Source: Caulobacteraceae bacterium
GTDB taxonomy: Bacteria; Pseudomonadota; Alphaproteobacteria; Caulobacterales; Caulobacteraceae
NCBI GenBank assembly: GCA_028291305.1
Contig: JAQGII010000344.1
Span: 1-11,160 of the forward strand
Direction of reading: 5' to 3'
Length of the DNA: 11,160 bases
How positions within the stretch are numbered: the first letter of the stretch is position 1; each line of letters starts with the position of its first letter. Position numbers and translations under genes: made by a program. The notes under the pieces are model-generated. The model worked only from the letters and a program-made list of their open reading frames with translations, ran no database searches and was not told where the DNA came from. Shown one piece after another: positions 1 to 6,994 of the stretch.

Positions 1-153
1 GCCATCGCGCTGGGCCATCCCCTGGGCATGAGCGGCGCGCGGCTGGCGATGACCGCCGTCCACGCCCTGGAGGCGCGCGGGGGCAAACGGGCCCTGGCCA
101 CCCTCTGCGTCGGCGTCGGCCAGGGCGCCGCCCTGGCCCTGGAGCGGGTCTAG
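1..153 (+). CDS. Thiolase, C-terminal end (beta-ketoadipyl-CoA thiolase type), partial
   Basis: The window opens inside a reading frame that ends at TAG 151-153, so only the last 50 residues are seen. They contain the two C-terminal thiolase signatures: [10 protein letters not shown] near residues 5-14, which carries the catalytic histidine, and [10 protein letters not shown] near residues 38-47, which carries the second active-site cysteine. In this family the enzyme cleaves a 3-ketoacyl-CoA with CoA in the cytoplasm. The GVGQG form and the ending LERV resemble PcaF/PaaJ-type beta-ketoadipyl-CoA thiolases of aromatic catabolism more than biosynthetic acetyl-CoA acetyltransferases, but with most of the protein missing the substrate remains a guess. 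The start lies outside the window. The next gene begins 154 bases downstream on the same strand. Confidence 0.9.
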   Translation, partial: AIALGHPLGMSGARLAMTAVHALEARGGKRALATLCVGVGQGAALALERV

Positions 154-160
154 CCTGGGG

Positions 161-280
161 TGACGTTAAGCCATCGACTGCGTACCGATCGCCTCCGGCG
201 GCAACGATGACGTCGAAGGAATCGGACACACGCCCTCCTCCAATCGAACCTTGGCCCAGAACGGCGATATGTTAACGTCA
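161..280. repeat. Separated 9-bp inverted repeat upstream of the esterase gene
   Basis: TGACGTTAA at 161-169 is repeated as its exact reverse complement TTAACGTCA at 272-280, in the spacer between the thiolase stop and the esterase start. The arms are 102 bases apart, which is too far for a simple hairpin but compatible with paired protein-binding sites. They are AT-richer than their surroundings. The right arm contains GTTAAC and lies only 14 bases upstream of the ribosome site. I could not place a convincing -35/-10 promoter. A regulatory role is inference. Confidence 0.3.
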
Positions 281-293
281 ACATCAACGAGAT

Positions 294-301
294 AAGGGAG
301 G
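294..301 (+). promoter_or_regulatory. Ribosome binding site that fixes a TTG start
   Basis: AAGGGAGG at 294-301 lies 6 bases before TTG 308-310. An in-frame TAA at 293-295 overlaps its left edge, so the frame cannot extend further upstream, and the next in-frame ATG lies inside the catalytic domain (residue 55). The site therefore strongly supports TTG as the true start. Confidence 0.8.
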
Positions 302-307
302 TCCGCC

Positions 308-1033
308 TTGGATCGACGCGTTTTCGGCATCGGGGCGGCCGCGACCCTCCTCTGCAGCGTGAAGGCCGCGGCCCAGCCCGGCCCGCGGGACGGTCCTCGC
401 CGGCCGCCGGAGCGCGCGCCGGCCAGGTCCCTCATCGTCCTGTTGCACGGCTTCGGCTCGAACGGGGCGGACATGATCGGCCTGGCGCCCAGCTTCCAGC
501 CCTACGCGCCCAACGCCGCCTTCGCCGCTCCGAACGGGCCCTATGCCATCGACGGCGGCTACAGCTGGTTCACGCCCCAGGACCAGAACCGCATCAGCGA
601 GCACGACCGCCAGGCCCGGGCGGCGGCCGGCGGAGGCCCGGCGCTCGACGCCTTCCTCGACGCCGAGCTCGCCCGCTACAAGCTCGCGCCGGAGCGCCTG
701 ATCCTGGTCGGCTTCAGCCAGGGAGCCAGCACCGCCCTCAACACCGGCCTGCGCCGCAAGGTGCTGCCGGCGGCGATCGTCGCCTTCTCGGGGGCGAACC
801 TGGCGCCGGCCGGCCTGCCGCGCACGGGTCGCCGGCCGCCGGTGCTGCTGATTCAGGGCGACCAGGACCCGCGTGTCAGCCCCGCCGCTCAACAGCAGGC
901 CATGCGCGTCCTGAAGGACATCGGGGCGCCGGCCCAGGCGCACATGCTGTCGGGGCTGGGGCACGACATCGACGACCGCGGCATCCGTCTCGCCGGCGAG
1001 CTGATCCGTTCGGTGACCCACGCCCTGGCTTGA
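308..1033 (+). CDS. Exported alpha/beta-hydrolase, phospholipase/carboxylesterase family
   Basis: This 241-residue serine hydrolase belongs to the Abhydrolase_2 (phospholipase/carboxylesterase) family, whose members hydrolyse short esters. The core begins near residue 41 with IVLLHGFGSNG (the oxyanion-hole HG). The nucleophile is Ser137 in GFSQGAS, the acid is probably Asp187 in GDQDPRVSP, and the base is His219 in GLGHD. The N-terminus DRRVFGIGAAATLLCSV followed by AAAQP looks like a Tat-type signal peptide with cleavage near residue 22, so export to the periplasm is likely; most relatives are cytoplasmic, which makes this noteworthy. The start is TTG with a strong ribosome site. It follows the thiolase on the same strand, so a role in releasing acids from esters for catabolism is possible, but the substrate is unknown. 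Confidence 0.88.
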   Translation: MDRRVFGIGAAATLLCSVKAAAQPGPRDGPRRPPERAPARSLIVLLHGFGSNGADMIGLAPSFQPYAPNAAFAAPNGPYAIDGGYSWFTPQDQNRISEHDRQARAAAGGGPALDAFLDAELARYKLAPERLILVGFSQGASTALNTGLRRKVLPAAIVAFSGANLAPAGLPRTGRRPPVLLIQGDQDPRVSPAAQQQAMRVLKDIGAPAQAHMLSGLGHDIDDRGIRLAGELIRSVTHALA

Positions 1034-1034
1034 T

Positions 1035-1072
1035 GGCCAAACCCGGCAATGCGCGAAGCTTCGAAGTTTGGC
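1035..1072 (+). other. Inverted repeat just after the esterase stop
   Basis: GCCAAAC (1035-1041) pairs with GTTTGGC (1066-1072), and between them sits the perfect palindrome CGAAGCTTCG (1054-1063). The structure begins right after the TGA at 1031-1033 and could form the 3' end of the esterase transcript. No T-run follows, so it is not a standard intrinsic terminator. The rest of 1034-1247, the gap between the convergent gene groups, shows no gene that I can support. Confidence 0.3.
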
Positions 1073-1247
1073 TGTACGGAGGCATCCAAAGATGGCTCAG
1101 ATCGGGTGCAAACCTGCTGGCGGGAGGCATACGCAGGACTAATGCCTGACGAAACGCTCGCCAGCTTGTCCGTGGACGCAAGGACTAGCCGGTGGAAGTC
1201 TTAGGCTTTCGGACCGCGCCGCGGCCAGGACTGTCGGGCGATGGGTT

Positions 1248-1490
1248 TCATGCCGGGATCACCTGGCCGATGACGGAGCCGGGATCCAGGACCGACCCGG
1301 TGAAGGCGAGAATGCGAAGTTGCCCCGCCGCCGGGGACGTCACGTCGTGAAGGGCGCCCCCGATCTGGACCTGCGCGAGTTTCTCCCCGACGGCGACGCG
1401 GGCCCCGTCGAGACGAAACCACCATTCAAGGATGCCCTCGGGCGCCGCGGCGGTGTTCCAAAGGCGTTCATCGATTCGGATCGGCTTCAT
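1248..1490 (-). CDS. Small stand-alone lipoyl/biotinyl-like domain protein without the modifiable lysine
   Basis: This 80-residue protein consists of one biotinyl/lipoyl-type beta-barrel: GILEWWFRLDGARVAVGEKL (19-38) is the first half, and HDVTSPAAGQLRI (48-60) with LDPGSVIGQVI (68-78) is the second half. In active domains the turn between the halves reads like TDKA or VEKT and its lysine carries lipoate or biotin. Here the turn reads IGGA and the expected position is Gly45; the only lysines are K2 and K38. Covalent cofactor attachment at the usual place is therefore not possible. The start ATG at 1488-1490 has a GAGG 3 bases upstream, a rather short spacing. The gene lies directly downstream of a decayed DUF6152-like remnant and is convergent with the esterase. 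It may be a degenerate carrier or have a non-catalytic role. Confidence 0.65.
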   Translation of the reverse strand: MKPIRIDERLWNTAAAPEGILEWWFRLDGARVAVGEKLAQVQIGGALHDVTSPAAGQLRILAFTGSVLDPGSVIGQVIPA

Positions 1491-1542
1491 GGACCTCTTC
1501 TGTTTTCCGAGCGGGTTTCTTTGCCGCCGACGACCGCCCCCC

Positions 1543-1689
1543 GTTGACGCGGCGCTGACCAGGGCGCCGCCGTCGGGCTCCGTCCTTCAGCGGATGGACG
1601 ACCACCACGGCGCAATCGCCGGCCTTGAGCGAATCCCGTTTGCAACCCGAGCGCGCCAAGGCATTGGCGCTCAGTTCAGGCTCTCCCAT
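1543..1689 (-). pseudogene. Decayed DUF6152-like remnant, N-terminus missing and frameshifted
   Basis: On the minus strand, 1677-1579 encodes [18 protein letters not shown] followed by AGDCAVVVVHPLKDG. From memory this resembles the C-terminal half of DUF6152 proteins (small exported proteins of unknown function), which carry patterns like LARxGWKRDSLKPGDxVxVxxHPLxDGxxGGxLVSA. After HPLKDG the frame turns into arginine-rich nonsense, but the +1 frame from 1580 gives EPDGGALVSAASTGGG, the expected family ending, so one frameshift near 1580 splits the motif. The N-terminal half, with signal peptide and histidine-rich start, is not found in any frame upstream, where the 3' end of dctA lies instead. 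The dctA stop codon (1671-1673) overlaps this remnant. I read it as a truncated pseudogene; the exact ends are approximate. Confidence 0.55.
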
Positions 1690-3176
1690 GTTGGACCGGT
1701 CGCGCCGGCGACAACCGAAGGCCGTACGCGCGCGTCGGCATGTGCGTCTGCCGGCCTTTCAAGCACGGCCTCCACGTAGGCTGGGCCCCGGTTCAGCTCC
1801 AACCGGAGCTTTTCACGATCCAACTGGCCCTCCCAACGCGCCACTATGAGGGTCGCTACGCCATTACCCACGAGATTGGTGAGCGCCCGGCACTCGCTCA
1901 TGAAGCGGTCCACGCCGACCAGCACGGCCAGCGCCGCGATAGGCACCTGAGGCACGACCGCCAGCGTGGCGGCCAGGGTGATAAACCCCGCGCCGGTGAC
2001 GCCGCTCGCGCCTTTGGACGTGAGCATGGCGACGCCGACTAGCGTCAGCTCCTGCATCAGGCTCAGGTGCGTATTGGTCGCTTGGGCGAGGAAGAGGGTC
2101 GCCAGCGTCATGTAGATGTTGGTGCCGTCGAGATTGAAGCTGTAGCCCGTCGGCACGACCAGGCCGGTCACGGACTTGGAGGCGCCGAGGCGAACCAGCT
2201 TCTCCATGATCTGCGGCAGCACCGACTCCGAGGAGCTGGTGCCGAGCACGATCAGTAGCTCCTCGCGGATGTAGGCCAGGAATTTCAGGATCGAGAAGCC
2301 GGCCAGGGCCGCAATCGCGCCCAGCACGCCAAGCACGAATATGAGGCTGGTGAGATAGAAGGTCCCTACCAGAGCACCCAGCTGGACGAGGCTGCTGACC
2401 CCGTAGTTGCCGATCGTGAAGGCCATGGCGCCGAACGCGCCGATGGGCGCGAGCCTTACCACCACATGGATGATACCGAAGAACAGCTTGCCGGCCGCCT
2501 CAAGGAAGCCGGCGGTCTTCTGGCCGAACTCGCCCATGCGTGTGCAGGCGAAGCCGGTGAGCACGGCCACGAGCAGAACCTGAAGCAGGTTGCCCTCGGC
2601 GAAGGCGGCGAAGAAGGTGTCCGGGATCAGGTGCAGCAGATAGGCGACCACGCCCTGCCCATGGCTCGCCTTGGCGGCGTAGCCGGCGGCGACGGAGGGA
2701 TCGAGCGCCCCGGCGTCGATGTTGAACCCGCGCCCCGGCCGCACGAGACTGCCGACGACCAGGCCGACCGCCAGCGCCGCCGTTGAAACCAGTTCAAAAT
2801 AGATGAGGGCCTTGCCGCCCACACGTCCGAAGGTCTTCAGGTCGCTCATCTGGGCGATGCCGCCCGCGACCGTGCAGAAGATCACCGGCGCGATCACCAG
2901 CTTCACCAGCTTGACGAACGCATCGCCCAGCGGCTGCATCGCCGCCCCCGCGTGCGGAAAGAAGAAGCCGACCGCCACCCCCGCCACGATGCCGATCAGC
3001 ACCTGGACGTAGACACTCTTCAGCCGACGCAACACGGGGCGCCCTCCCAGCATCGGCCGCAGGGCCTGAGCGGCTCCCGACGTCCGGCTATCGGTGCTCG
3101 ACGCTCCATCCACCCTCCCAACCGACTTTTTTGTTGGCTTCCGGGGAGAGTGTGACAGCGGGAGCGGCATGTTCAA
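1671..3176 (-). CDS. dctA: C4-dicarboxylate:cation symporter DctA
   Basis: Inner-membrane symporter of the DAACS (glutamate transporter fold) family that imports succinate, fumarate or malate. Visible hallmarks, numbered from the TTG at 3176: [15 protein letters not shown] (56-70, first membrane helix), the HP1 serine-rich tip TSSSES (313-318), [12 protein letters not shown] (346-357, ion-binding helix), the HP2 tip SKGASGVTG (387-395) and [17 protein letters not shown] (423-439). These match rhizobial DctA closely. The start is uncertain: TTG 3174-3176, ATG 3168-3170 and ATG 3051-3053 are all possible and none has a strong ribosome site. The upstream starts give an extra polar N-terminus of about 40 residues. 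The C-terminus runs about 37 residues beyond the usual end (after LRLELNRG), into the DUF6152-like remnant. A sigma-54-type promoter precedes it, and dctBD lie upstream. Confidence 0.93.
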   Translation of the reverse strand: MNMPLPLSHSPRKPTKKSVGRVDGASSTDSRTSGAAQALRPMLGGRPVLRRLKSVYVQVLIGIVAGVAVGFFFPHAGAAMQPLGDAFVKLVKLVIAPVIFCTVAGGIAQMSDLKTFGRVGGKALIYFELVSTAALAVGLVVGSLVRPGRGFNIDAGALDPSVAAGYAAKASHGQGVVAYLLHLIPDTFFAAFAEGNLLQVLLVAVLTGFACTRMGEFGQKTAGFLEAAGKLFFGIIHVVVRLAPIGAFGAMAFTIGNYGVSSLVQLGALVGTFYLTSLIFVLGVLGAIAALAGFSILKFLAYIREELLIVLGTSSSESVLPQIMEKLVRLGASKSVTGLVVPTGYSFNLDGTNIYMTLATLFLAQATNTHLSLMQELTLVGVAMLTSKGASGVTGAGFITLAATLAVVPQVPIAALAVLVGVDRFMSECRALTNLVGNGVATLIVARWEGQLDREKLRLELNRGPAYVEAVLERPADAHADARVRPSVVAGATGPTWESLN

Positions 3177-3233
3177 TCGCCGCCAGACGCGCCGACTTTG
3201 CGTTGTAATTTAAGGCAATTTTCGACTTCAGCC

Positions 3234-3247
3234 GCAGAACCGGTGCC
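3234..3247 (-). promoter_or_regulatory. Sigma-54 (-24/-12) promoter for dctA
   Basis: Read on the minus strand, 3248-3233 is CGGCACCGGTTCTGCG. The -24 GG (3247-3246) and the -12 GC (3235-3234) are exactly 10 bases apart, as sigma-54 requires, and GGCAC plus TGC match the core of the consensus TGGCACG-N4-TTGCW. Transcription would start near 3222, about 50 bases before the ATG at 3170. The adjacent DctD-type activator supports the assignment; known dctA genes are sigma-54 dependent. Confidence 0.65.
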
Positions 3248-3258
3248 GAACTCCGCAC
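3243..3258. promoter_or_regulatory. Imperfect palindrome overlapping the -24 element, possible operator
   Basis: On the minus strand this reads GTGCGGAGTTCGGCAC; 12 of 16 positions are self-complementary, and the arms GTGC/GCAC are perfect. A second small dyad, CGAACTTCG (3278-3286), lies about 30 bases upstream relative to dctA. Both could be binding sites for DctD or another regulator. The overlap with the -24 element would be unusual for an activator site, so this is tentative. Confidence 0.3.
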
Positions 3259-3303
3259 GCCCGATCCGCGACTTGGGCGAACTTCGACACAGACGCCCCG
3301 CGG

Positions 3304-4650
3304 TCACCGGCCGTGGCGGTATTGGTCGATGTCGATCGCGTGCCGCCGGAGCTTGTCGTAGAAGGTCTTGCGCGGCAGCGAGAGGGTCTGGATGGCGATA
3401 CGGACGTCGCCGGAGCAGCGGACCAGCGTGTCCCGTATGATCTGGGCCTCGAAGGCCTCGACGCGGTCGTGCAGGCCCTCGGACCCGGCGTCGGTCTCCT
3501 CGAGACCAAGCTCACCCACCCGCAGAACGACACGCTCGGCGAAATGGTTGAGTTCGCGCGCGTTGCCGGGCCAGGCATGCTCCAGCAGCCGCCGCCGAAC
3601 CGCGTCGGTGAGCGGCGGCGGCTCGCGTCGGAACCGCGCGGCGGCCTTCGCCAGGAAGTGGGCGAACAGCAACGGGATGTCCGCCCGCCGCTCCCGCAGC
3701 GGCGGAATTCGCAGGCGCACCGCGTCGAGGCGATGGAACAGGTCCCCACGGAAGGCGCCGCTCTCGACCAGCCGGGCGAGGTCGCCCTTCACCGCGGTAA
3801 TCACGCGCACATCGAGGCCGCGCACCTCGTTGCCGCCCAGCGGGGTGATCTCCCGCTCCTCCAACACGCGCAGGAGTTTGCCCTGCACGCTGGCGGGCAT
3901 GCTCTCAATCTCGTCGAGGAACAGGGTGCCTCGGTCGGCGGCCTCGATGCGGCCGACGCGGCGACGCAGGGCGCCGGCGAAGGCCCCGGCCTCGTGGCCG
4001 AACAGCTCGCTCTCGACCATCACGTCGGGCAAGGCCGCGAAATCGATGGTGGACAATGGCCGGGCGCGGCGGTGGCTCAGCCGGTGGATGCAGCGCGCGA
4101 CCAGCTCCTTGCCGGTTCCCGTCTCCCCTTCCAGGACGACGTCGATGTCCGTCCCGGCGATCTGGCGGATCGTGGAGCGGAGTTGCTCCATCGCCTTGGT
4201 CTCGCCGACCAGGGCGCCGTCGGTCTCGGTTTCCGCCACGGCGGCCCGCAGGCGGCGGTTGTCGAGCACGAGCCGCCGCTTCTCAAGCGCCCGCCGCGCG
4301 CTGGCCACCAGGCGGTCGGCCCCATAAGGCTTGGCCAGGTAGTCGTAGGCGCCTTCCTGGATCGCCTCCACCGCCTCCGAGACGTTGGCGTGGCCGGTGA
4401 TCAGGATCACGGGAAGGTCCGGGTCGAGGTCGCGCAGGCGACGGAACAGTTGGTTGCCATCCATCTGCGGCATCCGCACGTCGGTGATGACCACCCCCTC
4501 GAAGTCCGCACGGATCTCGTTCAACGCATCCTGGGCGGTCGATAGGGCCAGGACCTTGAACCCCGCCAGTTCGAGGCTTTGCGCGTTCGCGGCGCGAAGC
4601 GCGTCGTCATCGTCGACGAAGGCGACGATCGCGGAGTCCTTGAATATCAT
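3304..4650 (-). CDS. dctD: C4-dicarboxylate response regulator DctD (NtrC family)
   Basis: Cytoplasmic 448-residue sigma-54 activator, the normal size for DctD. The receiver domain (about 1-125) has the acidic cluster DDDD (13-16), phospho-acceptor Asp57 in ITDVRMP, Thr85 and Lys108. The AAA+ domain (about 145-375) has Walker A GETGTGKE (175-182), Walker B GTLFLDEIE (241-249) and FRGDLFHRL (300-308) with the arginine fingers. The sigma-54 contact loop reads GAFAGA (222-227) instead of GAFTGA. The Fis-type helix-turn-helix is at about 413-445, with LPRKTFYDKLRR (425-436) typical of DctD. The ATG at 4648-4650 overlaps the dctB stop as ATGA, indicating translational coupling. The expected target is the dctA promoter just downstream. 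Confidence 0.95.
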   Translation of the reverse strand: MIFKDSAIVAFVDDDDALRAANAQSLELAGFKVLALSTAQDALNEIRADFEGVVITDVRMPQMDGNQLFRRLRDLDPDLPVILITGHANVSEAVEAIQEGAYDYLAKPYGADRLVASARRALEKRRLVLDNRRLRAAVAETETDGALVGETKAMEQLRSTIRQIAGTDIDVVLEGETGTGKELVARCIHRLSHRRARPLSTIDFAALPDVMVESELFGHEAGAFAGALRRRVGRIEAADRGTLFLDEIESMPASVQGKLLRVLEEREITPLGGNEVRGLDVRVITAVKGDLARLVESGAFRGDLFHRLDAVRLRIPPLRERRADIPLLFAHFLAKAAARFRREPPPLTDAVRRRLLEHAWPGNARELNHFAERVVLRVGELGLEETDAGSEGLHDRVEAFEAQIIRDTLVRCSGDVRIAIQTLSLPRKTFYDKLRRHAIDIDQYRHGR

Positions 4651-6569
4651 GGCCGCCTCAGGGAAATGGTGAACTCGGCGCCGCCGCCCGCCGCGGGCTT
4701 GAACGAGAGTTCGCCGCCGAACTCGGTGACGATGTCCCGCGAAATCACCAACCCCAGCCCGAGCCCCTTCAGCTTGCTCGTGGCGAACGGAGTGAACAGG
4801 TTGGCGCAGATCGCGGGGTCCAGCCCCGGGCCGTTGTCGGTCACCACGATCCGCACCTTCCTGGCGCTCACCTCGACGGCGATCTCGACGACCGGCTCCC
4901 TCACGCCGGTCAGCGCCTCCAGCGAATTCTGCAGGAGGTTGACCAACACCTGCTCCAGCCGCGCGCGGTCGCCCAGGACGCAGGCGCCGCTCGCCTCCGA
5001 CCGGCGGACGAACCGCACCCCCTGCTGCCGGGCGCGCCAGTTGACGAGCAGCAGCGCGCCGGCGATCGCGTCATCCACGGACGTAGGCTCGGCGGGTCCC
5101 CGGGACTTGCGCGAGAACTCGCGCAGTTCGGCGGTGATCAGGCCGATGCGGTCGGTGAGCGAAGCGATGAGCTTCAAGTTGTCGCGGGCGGGCGCCGTCT
5201 GCCGCCGGCCGAGGAAGACCAGGGCATTGTCGGCGTAGCTGTGAATCGCCGCCACAGGCTGGTTGATCTCGTGCGCCACCCCCGCCGCGATCTGGCCCAG
5301 GGTAGCGAACTTGTTGGCCTGAGCGAGGCTGTCCTGCATGGCGAGCAGCGTGGCCTCTGCCCGCCGACGCTCCTCGATCTCACGCTTCAGCTTGTCGTTG
5401 GCGGTGCGCAGCGCGCCGGTCCGCTCCTCGACGCGCGCTTCGAGTTCGGCGCGGGCTGCCTCCTGCACGGCCGCCAGGGTCGCCGCACGTTCCCGCCGGC
5501 GCAGGAGGAGGCCCGCAGCGATGAGCAGGAGGATCGAGAGCAGGGCGGCCGTGACTCGGGCTCCCTGCGCGGCGCGGCTGACGACGCGGTCGGAGCGCTC
5601 GAGGAGGTGCAGCGTCCAGGCGCCCATCGCCGTGGGAGTGCTGGCCTGCAGATAGCGTCCCGCCGGCGCGTCCTCGGTGACCTCCACCTCGGCCCCGGCG
5701 CGCGCGCGGATGGGCAGCGGCGTCAGCGGGACCGTGCCGGACTGGAAGGTGGCGCCCAGGCTGTCGCGGTCGGCGGCGGAGAGTGGACGAAGCGTGCGGA
5801 ACCGCCAGTTGCGCACGCTCGTGACCAGCACAACGCCCTGCGGATCGGTGACGAAGGTTGGTTCGCCGGGGTTCGTCCACTGGGCTTCCAGCCGGTCGAA
5901 CTCAACCTTTACGATGACCGCGCCCAGCGGCCCGTTGGGCCCGGCGACACGCCTGGCGAGGTAGAGTCCGGGTCGCCCGCTGACGGTCCCTAGAGCGAAG
6001 TGCTCCGCCGTGCCGGTGCGCATCGCGTCCTTGAAATACTGCCGGAAGCTGTAATTGGACCCCACGAAGCTGGTCGGCAGCCGCCAATTGCTGGCGGCCA
6101 GCGTGACGCCCTCGCGATCGACAATGTAGATCACCGCCGCGCCGGTATTGGCGCTCAATGCTTCGAGGCGGGCGTCGAGGGCCTGGGGAGCGCGACGCGG
6201 ATCTTGAAGCGCCGTCCGTACGTCGCGGTCGTCCGCCAGCACGAGCGGCAGGGAGCGATGCTTCTCGAGCTCGCTGCGGAGGACAGCCGCATGCAGGGCG
6301 GCGGCGGCATTGGCCTGGCGCAGCAGATCCCGTCGCCCGCCTTCGGCCGCGAGCCGGCCGGCGGCATAGCCGCTCGCCATCACCAGCGCGGCCCCGATAA
6401 CCACGAAGGCGACCCACGGCCAACGCCAGCGACCGCCCGCCAGGGCGAGCGCGCGAAACCAGCCGGCGGCGAGGCGGCGGATCCATGCCGTCCCGGGGCG
6501 CGCGAGTGCGCGTCCCGGGACGTCTCCGGTCGGATGACCCACGGGAATGTCTCCGGCGGGTTGGGTCAT
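4647..6569 (-). CDS. dctB: C4-dicarboxylate sensor histidine kinase DctB
   Basis: Inner-membrane sensor kinase, 640 residues. After an unusual proline- and glycine-rich N-terminus of about 45 residues come a first membrane helix (about 51-71), a periplasmic double-Cache sensor (about 75-330; AASNWRLPTSFVGSNYSFRQ, 158-177, is typical of DctB), a second membrane helix (about 339-356) and a charged coiled coil (about 360-415). The H-box AAGVAHEINQPVAAIHSY has the phospho-acceptor His433. The N-box LVNLLQNSLEA has Asn548, G1 is DNGPGL (578-583) and G2 is GLGLGL (602-607). It binds C4-dicarboxylates in the periplasm and phosphorylates DctD. The ATG at 6567-6569 is one base after the stop of the small cupin gene, and the ribosome site is weak, so translational coupling is likely. 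The kinase motifs look intact. Confidence 0.94.
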   Translation of the reverse strand: MTQPAGDIPVGHPTGDVPGRALARPGTAWIRRLAAGWFRALALAGGRWRWPWVAFVVIGAALVMASGYAAGRLAAEGGRRDLLRQANAAAALHAAVLRSELEKHRSLPLVLADDRDVRTALQDPRRAPQALDARLEALSANTGAAVIYIVDREGVTLAASNWRLPTSFVGSNYSFRQYFKDAMRTGTAEHFALGTVSGRPGLYLARRVAGPNGPLGAVIVKVEFDRLEAQWTNPGEPTFVTDPQGVVLVTSVRNWRFRTLRPLSAADRDSLGATFQSGTVPLTPLPIRARAGAEVEVTEDAPAGRYLQASTPTAMGAWTLHLLERSDRVVSRAAQGARVTAALLSILLLIAAGLLLRRRERAATLAAVQEAARAELEARVEERTGALRTANDKLKREIEERRRAEATLLAMQDSLAQANKFATLGQIAAGVAHEINQPVAAIHSYADNALVFLGRRQTAPARDNLKLIASLTDRIGLITAELREFSRKSRGPAEPTSVDDAIAGALLLVNWRARQQGVRFVRRSEASGACVLGDRARLEQVLVNLLQNSLEALTGVREPVVEIAVEVSARKVRIVVTDNGPGLDPAICANLFTPFATSKLKGLGLGLVISRDIVTEFGGELSFKPAAGGGAEFTISLRRP

Positions 6570-6570
6570 C

Positions 6571-6957
6571 TCATTTCACGGGGATCAACAGGTCGCCGCC
6601 CTTATCCACGGTCCAGGTGGAGAGGAGCTTGGCGCCCGTCGGACTGTCGAGGACCGAGCGGTGCGGCGCCCCGCGGGCGACCATGAAGGTCTCGCCGGGG
6701 CCCAGGGTCCGGGTCGGCTGGCCGTCGACTTCCAGCCTGATCCGGCCCTCCAGCACCATGCCGATCTCCGTGCCGTTGTGGATATGGCGCACGTTGCCGG
6801 AGCCCGGGGCGATCTCCACGGTTCCGAACAGGGTTTCCTGGGCGGGACTGGCGGCAACATCGGCGCGCTGCAGGATGGTGCGCTTGGCGGGCGGCTGCTG
6901 GGCCCAGGCGGCGCCGGCGGCCAGCGCCGCGACCAGCGCCAGAAGGATGGGTCTCAT
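6571..6957 (-). CDS. Small exported cupin-domain protein
   Basis: A 128-residue single-domain cupin_2 protein. Residues 1-19 form a clear Sec signal peptide (MRPILLALVAALAAGAAWA, then QQ), so it should act in the periplasm. The first cupin motif has His58, His60 and Glu64 in HIHNGTEIGMVLEG, and the second has His99 in GETFMVARGAPH: a complete 3-His/1-Glu metal site. The family covers dioxygenases, isomerases and sugar-binding or sensory proteins, so the reaction cannot be named. An AGGAGA ribosome site lies 9 bases upstream of the ATG at 6955-6957. The gene starts 37 bases after the two-cupin gene, and its TGA is one base from the dctB start, suggesting co-transcription with both neighbours. 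Confidence 0.85.
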   Translation of the reverse strand: MRPILLALVAALAAGAAWAQQPPAKRTILQRADVAASPAQETLFGTVEIAPGSGNVRHIHNGTEIGMVLEGRIRLEVDGQPTRTLGPGETFMVARGAPHRSVLDSPTGAKLLSTWTVDKGGDLLIPVK

Positions 6958-6994
6958 GTTCTATCGTCTCCTGTGTCGCGGCCCTCGCCGTCCC

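Noticed and set aside
251..277. TTGGCC with TATGTT or TTAACG as a -35/-10 promoter for the esterase
   Set aside because: Spacings of 11 or 15 bases are outside the usual range and the hexamers are weak.
284..1021. Minus-strand open frame of 245 codons opposite the esterase
   Set aside because: It is rich in Arg, Gly and Ala with no domain, and the opposite strand encodes a complete hydrolase with its catalytic triad.
1073..1247. Possible mobile-element end or short gene in the convergent gap
   Set aside because: I found no terminal repeats, no target duplication and no reading frame with recognisable protein similarity.
3313..4545. Long plus-strand open frame (410 codons) antisense to dctD
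   Set aside because: Its composition is that of the complement of a GC-rich gene and it has no recognisable domain; dctD on the other strand has every family motif.
5241..5993. Plus-strand open frame of 250 codons inside dctB
   Set aside because: It is antisense to the kinase and sensor domains and has no family signature.
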